A stretch of DNA of 64,000 nt, taken from JAVJSD01 sp040219575 (lineage in GTDB: Bacteria > Planctomycetota > Planctomycetia > Pirellulales > Pirellulaceae). The stretch covers positions 1 to 64,000 of the forward strand of contig JAVJSD010000069.1 in the NCBI GenBank assembly GCA_040219575.1, written 5' to 3'. The notes under the pieces are model-generated. The model was not told where the DNA came from and did not search any database. It saw only the letters and a program-made list of their open reading frames with translations. A program made the position numbers and the translations under genes. Of the stretch, positions 26,826 to 34,680 are shown one piece after another (position 1 is the first letter of the stretch; the number at the start of each line of letters is the position of its first letter).

Positions 26826-28280
26826 CTATCCGAACAGCGCGGTGACCGGTTCGGCCTTGACCAACTCGCGGGGCTGGTTGAGGTGGTTGTAAACGATCGT
26901 CGCCGGATCGATGCCCACGGAGTGGTACATCGTGGCGAGCAGTTCCGTGGGATGGACGGGATTCTCGATCGGGGCCGAAGCGGTCTGGTCGCTCTTGCCG
27001 TATACCTGGCCGCGGCCGATGCCGGCGCCCGCCACACACGCGGTGTAACAGTAGGGCCAGTGATCGCGGCCGTCGTCCTCGTTGCTGTTGCCCGAGGTGC
27101 TGACGCCGCGCTGCGGGCTGCGGCCGAACTCGCCGACGCATACGACCAGCGTTTCGTCGAGCATGCCGCGATCGTCGAGGTCGCTGATCAACCCGGAAAG
27201 GCCCGCGTCGAGCATCGGGCTCGACTGGTCCTTCATCCGCTTGCTCAGTCCGCGGTGCACGTCCCAGGAGTGGTTGTCGGAGTTGGCGACCTTCGGCCAG
27301 ACGACTTCCACCACGCGCGTGCCGGCCTCCACCAGCCGACGCGCCAACAGGCAGCATTGGCCGAACGTGTTGCGTCCGTACGCGTCGCGCATGGCGTCGT
27401 CTTCCTTGTTCAGGTCGAAGGCGTCGCGGGCGCGGCCGGAGCTGATCAAGTTCAGGGCCGAATCGTAGTACTCGTTGAGGTCGTACTTGGCGACCGCCTT
27501 GTCGATCACCGGCATGCCGTCGTTGATCAGCTCGCGCAGCCGGGCGCGGCGCTCCAGCCGCGACTCGCTGGTCCGCAGCTTGAGATCGTCGACGTTGACC
27601 TTGTCCATCTTGTTCATGTCCAGGTCGTCGCCCGGCGGGAACAGGTAGTACGGGTCATAGGCGCGACCCAGGAATCCCGCGGTGCCCGACTTGTTGACGA
27701 CGTTGCTTTCCTGCAGCGGCCGCGGCATCATCACGAACGGCAGCATCGGCTCGGTGGGCGGCTTGAGGCGGATGATGTTCGAGCCGAAGTTGGGGAAGTC
27801 CTTGGGCGAAGGCGGTTCGAGTTGCCCGGAGGGGCTGACCTTGTCGGCGGTGTAGCCGGTGTGCATCTGGTAGATGGCGGCGGTGTGGTTGAACAGTCCG
27901 ACCGGCGTGTAGCTCATCGAGCGGATCAACGTCAGCTTGTCGGTCACCTGGGCCAGCTTGGGCAGGTTCTCGGTGAAGTCCATGCCGGGCACCTTGGTGG
28001 GAATCCGGCCGAACACGCTGCGGACGTTGTCCGGCACGTCGTCCTTGGGATCCCACAGGTCGAGATGGCTGGGACCTCCCTGCAGATAAAGCAGGATGAT
28101 GCTCTTGGCCCGGCCGAAGTGCGAACTGCCGGACTTCGCCTGCGCCGCCTGCAGGCCGAGCATCTGACCGAGCGAGAGACCCAGCATCGTGGAGCCGCCG
28201 ACTTGCAGCAAACGGCGTCGCGAAATGCCAGCGCCTCGATCGCAATTGTCGTTACCGCGCTGGCCCGGGATCACGAGCAT
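26826..28280 (-). CDS. DUF1501 exported protein
   Basis: 484 residues from the ATG at 28280 (GGAG upstream). Tat-type signal (ISRRRLLQVGGSTMLGLSLGQ) then the DUF1501 hallmarks IILLYLQGGPSHLDLWDPK, NHTAAIYQMHTG, DNHSWDVHRGL, and TLVVCVGEFGRSP, with the HWPYCYT segment. DUF1501 proteins share the alkaline phosphatase-like fold and are exported; substrate unknown. They usually pair with a DUF1549/DUF1553 cytochrome gene, which is absent here. A membrane protein gene follows. Confidence 0.92.
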   Translation of the reverse strand: MLVIPGQRGNDNCDRGAGISRRRLLQVGGSTMLGLSLGQMLGLQAAQAKSGSSHFGRAKSIILLYLQGGPSHLDLWDPKDDVPDNVRSVFGRIPTKVPGMDFTENLPKLAQVTDKLTLIRSMSYTPVGLFNHTAAIYQMHTGYTADKVSPSGQLEPPSPKDFPNFGSNIIRLKPPTEPMLPFVMMPRPLQESNVVNKSGTAGFLGRAYDPYYLFPPGDDLDMNKMDKVNVDDLKLRTSESRLERRARLRELINDGMPVIDKAVAKYDLNEYYDSALNLISSGRARDAFDLNKEDDAMRDAYGRNTFGQCCLLARRLVEAGTRVVEVVWPKVANSDNHSWDVHRGLSKRMKDQSSPMLDAGLSGLISDLDDRGMLDETLVVCVGEFGRSPQRGVSTSGNSNEDDGRDHWPYCYTACVAGAGIGRGQVYGKSDQTASAPIENPVHPTELLATMYHSVGIDPATIVYNHLNQPRELVKAEPVTALFG

Positions 28281-28427
28281 GGAATCATCTCCAGGTGGGT
28301 GAATTGGGGAAGGGAGTTGAAGGCTCGCCGTCGCACTCTTTTCTCCAAGCCGCGGTCCGGCCTCGAGTCGGCTTTCGCGAGTCGGCTTTCGCGGTCGCCC
28401 GCAACCGCCCCCTATGATAAGGGCGTG

Positions 28428-28459
28428 GATCAACAATTGTCAATCAATCGATGTTGATC
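28428..28459. promoter_or_regulatory. Operator-like inverted repeat
   Basis: GATCAACA, 16 bases, TGTTGATC, in the gap between DUF1501 and the first gene of the sugar locus. Arms are perfect 8-mers; the centre is AT-rich. No regulator gene is adjacent, so assignment as a binding site is inference. Confidence 0.35.
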
Positions 28460-28616
28460 GGTAGCGCTCATCGGCAGAAACCGCCACGCCGCTAAAGCGT
28501 TTTAACGCGAGGGTTTCTGCATCTCGGGCGGGGCGTGGGCGAGCCGCCTCCTCCGTCGCCTTCTCGGCCGTTGGCGGGACGAAAACATGCCCCCTGGGAG
28601 GCGGAAGAATCACTAT

Positions 28617-28644
28617 TTGAGGGAATTAAGGCAAGTGGTAACAT
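28617..28644 (+). promoter_or_regulatory. Candidate promoter of the polysaccharide locus
   Basis: TTGAGG, 16 bases, TAACAT, about 98 bases before the ATG at 28743. It would be the first promoter of the long plus-strand run to 47.6 kb. Confidence 0.35.
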
Positions 28645-28742
28645 CTGCCCCGCAGGTTGCGTAGTTTCTCACACAATCGCCGACGACTGACCGCTGGCCG
28701 GCGGTCGATTCCGCTTCCGTCCTCATTTACCTCGCAGCGAAT

Positions 28743-29420
28743 ATGTCCACACAACTCACCAAAGAATCGCAGTACAACCACCAGGTTCGACTCCGTGAGC
28801 AGGGCGGCCTCGCGCCGTTGGGCCTGTCGGTCAACCAGGCCTGGCACGATGATCCCCGCCATGTGCTGTTCACGCTGGCCCGCTACAAGTTCGTGGCCAA
28901 GATGCTGCGCGGCAAACGCAGCGCCCTGGAAGTCGGCTGCGGCGACGCCTTCGGCACCCGGATCGTGCGGCAGGAGGTGCCGTCAGTGACGGGCATCGAC
29001 TTCGACCCCGTCTTCGTGGAAGACGTCAACGAGCGGATGGACGATCGCTGGGCCATCGACTGCCGTGTGCACGACATGCTGTCGGGACCGGTCGAGGGTA
29101 CGTTTGAAGCGGCCTACTCGCTCGACGTAATCGAACACATTCCCGCGGCCGACGAAGACCGCTTCCTGGCCAACATCTGCCTCTCGCTCGCGGAGCACGG
29201 GGTGCTGATCGTCGGCAGCCCGTCGAGCTACTCGCAGGAGTACGCCTCGCCGCTGAGCAAGGAAGGCCACATCAACTGCAAGACCGGCGCGGAATTGCTG
29301 GAGACGATGGGCCGGCACTTCCACAACGTGTTCCTGTTCTCGATGAACGACGAGGTGGTTCACACCGGTTACGACAAGCTGGCGCATTACTACTTCGCGC
29401 TGGCCGTCGGCAAGAAATAG
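28743..29420 (+). CDS. Class I SAM-dependent methyltransferase
   Basis: 225 residues, Rossmann fold. SAM-binding motif I is SALEVGCGDAFGTRIV at about residues 61-76, with acidic GIDFDPVF and motif II SLDVIEHIP. The first gene of the sugar locus; it may methylate a sugar hydroxyl or amine. Its binding site is poor. Acceptor unknown; the fold call is secure. Confidence 0.87.
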   Translation: MSTQLTKESQYNHQVRLREQGGLAPLGLSVNQAWHDDPRHVLFTLARYKFVAKMLRGKRSALEVGCGDAFGTRIVRQEVPSVTGIDFDPVFVEDVNERMDDRWAIDCRVHDMLSGPVEGTFEAAYSLDVIEHIPAADEDRFLANICLSLAEHGVLIVGSPSSYSQEYASPLSKEGHINCKTGAELLETMGRHFHNVFLFSMNDEVVHTGYDKLAHYYFALAVGKK

Positions 29421-29553
29421 TCCGAAATCCAAGGGGCGCCGGTCGCGAAGCGGTCGGCGCATTTTCCACCAATTGCCCGACGCCGCCCGGCGACCCATTC
29501 GCGATTCGCGAAGTCCGACGGCGTGGCGAACCAGTGCCAGGGAGGGACTGACA

Positions 29554-30732
29554 ATGGATTCGACCGTCAACAATTGCCTGCTGTGCGGCAGCGACAATCT
29601 CCACGAGATCGAGTCGTTTCGCGAACTACAGACGGTGTCGTCCGACTGCAAGCCGGCGGGAGATGGATTCCGCTTCGTGAGTTGCGGACAGTGCGGGCAC
29701 GCCCAGAAGACGCGCGACGCCCACTGGCAGGCCGCCGCCCGGGACATCTACGAGCAGTACGACTTGTACCACCAGAGCGCGGGCAAGGAGCAGGTGATCT
29801 TCGCGGCCGGCGACGACACGCCGCGGCCGCGTTCGCAGCGACTGCTCGAGCGGCTCAACGAGCACGTGCAACTGCCGACCCAAGGGCGGATGCTCGATGT
29901 CGGCTGCGGCAACGGCGGCATGTTGCGATCCTTCTCCTCACTGCACGAGGGCTGGCGGCTCGCCGGTTCGGAGTTGAGCAACCGCTTTCGCGACCGGGTG
30001 TTGTCCATTCCACGCGTCGAGGAATTCTACAGCGACACGCTCGATACGATCCACGCCGAGTTCGACCTGATCACGATGCTGCACGTGCTGGAGCACGTCG
30101 AGGAGCCGGTTCAGCTTCTCGTCGACGCGGCGCGGCTGCTGCAAGACGACGGCAGCCTGTTGATCCAGGTTCCCAACCTGGCGGAGACGCCTTTCGACAT
30201 GCTGGTCGCCGACCACTGCTCGCATTTCGTGCCGCAGCGGTTGTTGGAGGTCGTCGATAAGGCCGGCCTGCACGTGAAGGCCTGGTCGGCCAGCTGGTTG
30301 TCGAAGGAGCTCAGCGTGCTGGTCGTCAAGGATCCGAGCGTTGCGGCGCCCTGCGAGGCGCCCGAGCCGATCAGCGTCGAGCGATCACGCGATCTGTGCA
30401 GCGGACACGTGCGTTGGCTGCACGAACTTGTCGATCGCGGCCGTCAACTCGCCGCGGACAGCGGCGGCATCGGCGTCTTCGGTACGTCGATCGCCGGCAC
30501 CTGGATGGCCTCCCAGCTGGGAGACATCGTGCGATTCTTCGTGGATGAAGATCAAACGCGCATCGGTGGAACGCATCTTGGACGGCCGATCCTGTCGGCC
30601 GCCGACGTGCCCGCGGGCGACAACGTTCTGATCGTCTTGCCGCCGGCCATCGCGGCCCGCGTGCAGCAGCGCGTCCAGCCGCAGCACGGCCGATCGCAGT
30701 TCGTCGCGCCGGCGATGCTGCACGCCGCGTAG
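29554..30732 (+). CDS. Sugar C-methyltransferase-like protein with N-terminal zinc motif
   Basis: 392 residues from the ATG at 29554 (GGAGG upstream). Three parts: an N-terminal zinc-binding module with CLLCG and CGQCG (about residues 8-50), a methyltransferase domain with MLDVGCGNGGML and HVLEHVEEP (about 110-230), and a C-terminal domain with GVFGTSIAGTWMASQLG and IVLPPAIA. This three-part plan is that of C-methyltransferases acting on dTDP-keto-sugars (the TylC3 type) (established family knowledge). Here it sits 12 kb from rfbB, which makes the keto-sugar. The exact acceptor is inferred. Confidence 0.82.
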   Translation: MDSTVNNCLLCGSDNLHEIESFRELQTVSSDCKPAGDGFRFVSCGQCGHAQKTRDAHWQAAARDIYEQYDLYHQSAGKEQVIFAAGDDTPRPRSQRLLERLNEHVQLPTQGRMLDVGCGNGGMLRSFSSLHEGWRLAGSELSNRFRDRVLSIPRVEEFYSDTLDTIHAEFDLITMLHVLEHVEEPVQLLVDAARLLQDDGSLLIQVPNLAETPFDMLVADHCSHFVPQRLLEVVDKAGLHVKAWSASWLSKELSVLVVKDPSVAAPCEAPEPISVERSRDLCSGHVRWLHELVDRGRQLAADSGGIGVFGTSIAGTWMASQLGDIVRFFVDEDQTRIGGTHLGRPILSAADVPAGDNVLIVLPPAIAARVQQRVQPQHGRSQFVAPAMLHAA

Positions 30733-30831
30733 TCGGGATTCGTTCCTCGTTTCGGGCCGCAGCTTGCAGCAAGCGTCGCTCCAGGAGCCCCACGCGACGC
30801 GACAGACGGAGTGTTGAAGGAGTTTTCCCCC

Positions 30832-31488
30832 ATGACCGAGATCAATCTGCTCGACCGCTATCCCAAGACCAAACGCAGCGTCGCAGGGCGGCTGCCCGAC
30901 AAGCTGCGCAATCGCGAGTTGGCCGGCAAGTTCGGACGCGAATACTTCGACGGCGACCGCAGTTCAGGCTACGGCGGCTATCGCTACGACGGCCGCTGGG
31001 TGCCGATCGCCAAGCGATTCGTCGAGCACTGGGGATTGCAGCCGGGCGACCGCGTGCTGGACGTCGGCTGCGCCAAGGGCTTCCTGGTCAAGGACCTGTT
31101 GTCCGTTTGCCCCGGACTGGATGTGGTCGGCATCGACGTCTCGCAGTACGCCATCGATCACGCCGAGCCGGAAGTGCAAGGGCGGCTGTTTCGCGGCGAC
31201 GCCCGGGCGATTCCCTTCCCCGACGGTTTCTTTCGGGCCGTGATCTCGATCAACGCGCTGCACAACCTGGAGATCGACGAATGCCTGCACGCGGTGGGCG
31301 AGGTGCAGCGGGTGGCCCGGGAGCACCAGTACATCCAGATCGACAGCTACCGAACGCCCGAGGAGCGGCAACGCTTCCTCGACTGGCAGCTGACTTGCAA
31401 GAGCCACTACTACCCCGACGAGTGGCGAAACCTGCTGGAGCAGGTGGGCTACACGGGAGAGTATTACTTCACGTATGTCGACGATTGA
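30832..31488 (+). CDS. Class I methyltransferase
   Basis: 218 residues from the ATG at 30832 with AAGGAG nine bases upstream. Motif I DRVLDVGCAKGFLVKDLL, acidic DVVGIDVSQYA, and a late FRAVISINALHNLE motif identify a Methyltransf_11-type enzyme. The N-terminal REYFDGDRSSGYGGYRYDGRW segment resembles sugar methyltransferases of polysaccharide loci. Acceptor unknown. Third methyltransferase in a row. Confidence 0.86.
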   Translation: MTEINLLDRYPKTKRSVAGRLPDKLRNRELAGKFGREYFDGDRSSGYGGYRYDGRWVPIAKRFVEHWGLQPGDRVLDVGCAKGFLVKDLLSVCPGLDVVGIDVSQYAIDHAEPEVQGRLFRGDARAIPFPDGFFRAVISINALHNLEIDECLHAVGEVQRVAREHQYIQIDSYRTPEERQRFLDWQLTCKSHYYPDEWRNLLEQVGYTGEYYFTYVDD

Positions 31489-31584
31489 GGGATTTGAATC
31501 GACGTTGACAGGGGTGCGCGGCTTACCTACGATCCGCACCTGTCCAGGGCTGTGAGAGCGGCCAAACTCGCCAAGGATGGTAAG

Positions 31585-32703
31585 ATGACCCAATTGACTC
31601 ACGCGGCGATTCGCGCCGCCGGCCGCTACACCGGCCTGTCTCTTCGTGGGGCCGACCCCGATCTCGTCAAACGCCTGCACCGCTTCATGCTGCGTTTGCG
31701 CATCTGTGAACAGGCGCTGATGGACGAGTACCATCCCGCCGACGAGATGCGTTGCCCGATTCACTTCTGCATCGGGCAGGAAGCCGCGCCGGCCGCCCTG
31801 CATGAAGAGCTGGAGGCGGAGGACTACCTCTTCAGCCATCATCGTTCCCACGGCTATTACCTCGCCAAGCGGGCGCCGCTCGGGGCGCTGGTGGCGGAAC
31901 TGTACGGAAAAGAAACGGGCGCCAATGGTGGTCGGGCGGGTTCGCAAGACCTTTCCAGTCCGGTGTGCCGCATGTACGGGGGGGCGATCCTGACGGGCGC
32001 GGTGGCGATCTCCGTCGGCGCGGCGCTCGGCGAACAGCTGCGCGGCGGCCGGCAGGTGTCGGTGACTGGCTTTGGCGAGGCGGCCACCGAAGAGGGAATC
32101 TTCTGGGAGGCGGTCAACTTCGCCGCTCTCCGCAAGCTGCCCCTGGTATTCGTCTGCGAGAACAATCTGTACTCGATGTACTCGCCGCAGTTGAAGCGTC
32201 AGCCGGACGACGGCATCAGCCGGCGGGTGGCCGCTTTCGGCGTTCCCACGGAGACGATCTTCGGCAACGACGTGGTCGCCGTGCATCAGTCCGTGGCCGG
32301 CGCCGTTGCTCGGGCGCGGCAGGGCGAGGGGCCCACGTTCATCGAAACCTACACCTATCGTTGGAACGGCCACGTCGGGCCGGAGAGCGACGATTGGCTC
32401 GAGTACCGCAGCGAGGACGAACTCGGATTCTGGAAAGACAACTGCCCGCTGGCGCTGCTGGAAGAGCGGATGCTGGAGTCGGGCTGGTTGACGGCCCAGT
32501 CCAAGGAGCAAATCGTCCGCGAATCGTCTGAGGAGATTGCGGCGGCGATTCAGTTCGCCAAGGACAGTCCCTTCCCGACGTCGCCCGATTGGCAGGGTAT
32601 GAACTACGCGGCCGAGACGCCGGCCGCCGACGCCCTGTTGCAGGCTTCGAGCTCCTCGCAGTTCGACCAGAACCAGACGTTTTCCATGCCCGGCCCCTAC
32701 TAA
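31585..32703 (+). CDS. Thiamine-diphosphate E1 component, alpha subunit (sugar-locus type)
   Basis: 372 residues from the ATG at 31585 (AAGGA upstream). Matches the pyruvate/acetoin dehydrogenase E1-alpha family: CIGQEAAPAALHEEL, FSHHRSHGYYLAK, and the thiamine-diphosphate loop VTGFGEAATEEGIFWE with LPLVFVCENNLYSMYS. In place of the usual GDG the loop reads GEA, so the Mg-binding Asp is Glu. No E2 or E3 gene is near; with the beta subunit that follows, it may carry out a two-carbon transfer onto a sugar. Confident as E1-alpha, tentative as to reaction. Confidence 0.85.
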   Translation: MTQLTHAAIRAAGRYTGLSLRGADPDLVKRLHRFMLRLRICEQALMDEYHPADEMRCPIHFCIGQEAAPAALHEELEAEDYLFSHHRSHGYYLAKRAPLGALVAELYGKETGANGGRAGSQDLSSPVCRMYGGAILTGAVAISVGAALGEQLRGGRQVSVTGFGEAATEEGIFWEAVNFAALRKLPLVFVCENNLYSMYSPQLKRQPDDGISRRVAAFGVPTETIFGNDVVAVHQSVAGAVARARQGEGPTFIETYTYRWNGHVGPESDDWLEYRSEDELGFWKDNCPLALLEERMLESGWLTAQSKEQIVRESSEEIAAAIQFAKDSPFPTSPDWQGMNYAAETPAADALLQASSSSQFDQNQTFSMPGPY

Positions 32704-32729
32704 CGGCCCCTACCCAGAACGAGACAGCG

Positions 32730-33734
32730 ATGCGCAGCCTTACCTACGCGCAGGCGATTAACGAAGCCCTGGGACAAGCGCTCGAACTGAGTCCCAGCGT
32801 GTTCCTCGCCGGACAGATGATCGACTACAAGTCGGGCGTGTTCGGCACGACGACCGGACTGGTCGAACGATTCGGCCGAGAACGCCTGCTCGACTTCCCC
32901 GTCGCGGAGAGTCTGATGACTTCCGCCGCGCTTGGCGCCGCGTTGGCGGGCATGCGTCCCGTCATCATCCATCAGCGGCACGACTTCATGATGTACTCGC
33001 TCGACGCGATCGTGAATTGGCTCGCGCTGTGGCGATTCAAATCGAACGGCGAATCAAACGCGCCGGTCACCATTCGCACCGTCGTCGGCCGCGGTTGGGG
33101 GCAGGGCCCGCAGCACTCCAAGAGCCTGCACGCCTGGTTCGCTCATCTGCCCGGTCTGCAGGTGGCGATGCCGGCCACGGCGCACGACGCCAAGGGACTG
33201 ATGTTGGAGAGCATCTTCGGCGAGAACCCCACGCTAATCGTCGAACACCGCTCGCTGTTTTCGATGACGGACGACGTTCCCGAGGAGGCCTACCGCGTGC
33301 CGTTCGGCAAGGCGGTCGTACGGCGGTCGGGCGGCGACGCCACGCTGACGGCGGTCGGGGCGATGGTGCCGACGGCGCTGCGGGCGGCGGAGATTCTGGC
33401 GGAGGAGTCGATCGACGTGGAAGTTATCGATCTGCGGACGGTGTCGCCGCTGGACGTGGCGACACTCTGCAACTCCGTCTCGAAGACCAAACGCCTGGTC
33501 GTGGCCGATCCCGCCTGGCGTTCCGTTTCGATCGCCGCCGAAGTGATGGCGGTCGTGTGCGAAAAGCTGGGCGACCGACTGGCCGCCCAGCCCGTCCGCA
33601 TCTGCCATCCCGACAGCCACACGCCGATGAGCGGCACGTTGGAGTCGGCCTACTACCCTGGTGAGCAGCAACTGGCCGCGGCGGTTCGCGAAGTTTGCGG
33701 GCAGTCGCGACGGCGACGGCCGCACGCCGCGTGA
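32730..33734 (+). CDS. Thiamine-diphosphate E1 component, beta subunit
   Basis: 334 residues, 26 bp after the alpha subunit. Transketolase-like pyrimidine-binding half: TYAQAINEALGQALELSP, GLVERFGRERLLDFPVAE, PVIIHQRHDFMMYSLDAIVNWLA. C-terminal half: IDVEVIDLRTVSPLD and KTKRLVVADPAW. Together with alpha forms a heterotetramer. The position between methyltransferases and a GT2 gene links it to the glycan pathway (inference). The C-terminal tail is Arg-rich. Confidence 0.88.
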   Translation: MRSLTYAQAINEALGQALELSPSVFLAGQMIDYKSGVFGTTTGLVERFGRERLLDFPVAESLMTSAALGAALAGMRPVIIHQRHDFMMYSLDAIVNWLALWRFKSNGESNAPVTIRTVVGRGWGQGPQHSKSLHAWFAHLPGLQVAMPATAHDAKGLMLESIFGENPTLIVEHRSLFSMTDDVPEEAYRVPFGKAVVRRSGGDATLTAVGAMVPTALRAAEILAEESIDVEVIDLRTVSPLDVATLCNSVSKTKRLVVADPAWRSVSIAAEVMAVVCEKLGDRLAAQPVRICHPDSHTPMSGTLESAYYPGEQQLAAAVREVCGQSRRRRPHAA

Positions 33735-33763
33735 AGCAATAGAATCCTCCAAGGACAAATCCG

Positions 33764-34615
33764 ATGAGTGCTGAACCGGCAAGGAAGCTGGCGGAGGCCC
33801 CCCGTACGGATCGCCCACGGCTTTCCGTATGCAAACCCGATGAATCGCTGGAACTGCCGTTTGGCGACACTCCGCCGGTGTTGTCGTACGACACGTCCGC
33901 CTCGATCGACGTGACGATCTTCGTTGCTTGCTACAACGAAGAGGAAAACATCATCGATACGCTCGACACGGTCGTCGCCGTGATGGACGACGTCGGCTGC
34001 TCGTACGAAGTGATCGTCGTCGACGACGCCTCGACCGACGCCTCGGTGGAGCTCGTCGAGGAGTATCGCCGACAACATCCCGAACTGCCGATCCTGCTGA
34101 AGGTCAACCGCAAGAATCGCGGACTAGGGCGCAATTTCGTCGATGCCGCATTCATGGGGCGTGGAAAATACTATCGTCTGGTGTGCGGCGACAACGTTGA
34201 GACTTGTGAAAAGCTCGTCCACGTACTTGGGCACATGGGCCAGGCCGACCTGGTGTTGCCTTATCACGAGTTCTGCGAGGGGAGAAGCAACGGCCGCCGG
34301 CTGCTGTCGCGGACGTACACCCGCATCATCAACTTTCTCAGCGGGAACCGCGTACGCTACTACAACGGCTGCGCACTCTATCTGCGATTCCATGTCATGC
34401 GCTGGCATTCGCAAACCGGCGGCTTCGGATTTCAGGCCGACCTTGTGACGCAGTTGCTCGACGAAGGGGTCAACCACTTGGAGATTCACGATCCCTACGC
34501 AAAGGATCGCACCAAGGGCACCGCGCGAGCGCTGACGTTGCGAAACTTATGCTCCGTCGGACACGTCATGCTACTGATCCTGATCCGTCGTCTGCGACGA
34601 GCCTGGTTGGGCTAG
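33764..34615 (+). CDS. Glycosyltransferase family 2
   Basis: 283 residues, GT-A fold, cytoplasmic face. SIDVTIFVACYNEEENIIDTL is the GT2 start and VIVVDDASTDAS the nucleotide-binding DD; NRGLGRNFVDAAFMG follows. In place of the usual DXD the next acidic motif is GDNVE, which could bind metal. The C terminus ends in a hydrophobic helix followed by Arg (HVMLLILIRRLRRAWLG), suggesting membrane attachment. AAGGA precedes the ATG. Related to polyprenyl-phosphate sugar transferases. Confidence 0.88.
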   Translation: MSAEPARKLAEAPRTDRPRLSVCKPDESLELPFGDTPPVLSYDTSASIDVTIFVACYNEEENIIDTLDTVVAVMDDVGCSYEVIVVDDASTDASVELVEEYRRQHPELPILLKVNRKNRGLGRNFVDAAFMGRGKYYRLVCGDNVETCEKLVHVLGHMGQADLVLPYHEFCEGRSNGRRLLSRTYTRIINFLSGNRVRYYNGCALYLRFHVMRWHSQTGGFGFQADLVTQLLDEGVNHLEIHDPYAKDRTKGTARALTLRNLCSVGHVMLLILIRRLRRAWLG

Positions 34616-34680
34616 CAGCGTCGAAGCATCGGCGCTCCAGCGTGGGGCCGCCGGCATTCTACAGAGGAGTTTGACTCACC

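Larger units (their letters stand above)
28281..28742. other. Divergent intergenic region before the sugar locus
   Basis: 462 bp without a gene. Contains a 14-bp tandem repeat (GAGTCGGCTTTCGC twice, 28373-28400), an inverted repeat GATCAACA/TGTTGATC at 28428-28435 and 28452-28459 with a relatively AT-rich centre, and a promoter-like pair TTGAGG/TAACAT with a 16-base spacer at 28617-28644. The inverted repeat could be an operator for either divergent unit. Confidence 0.5.
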
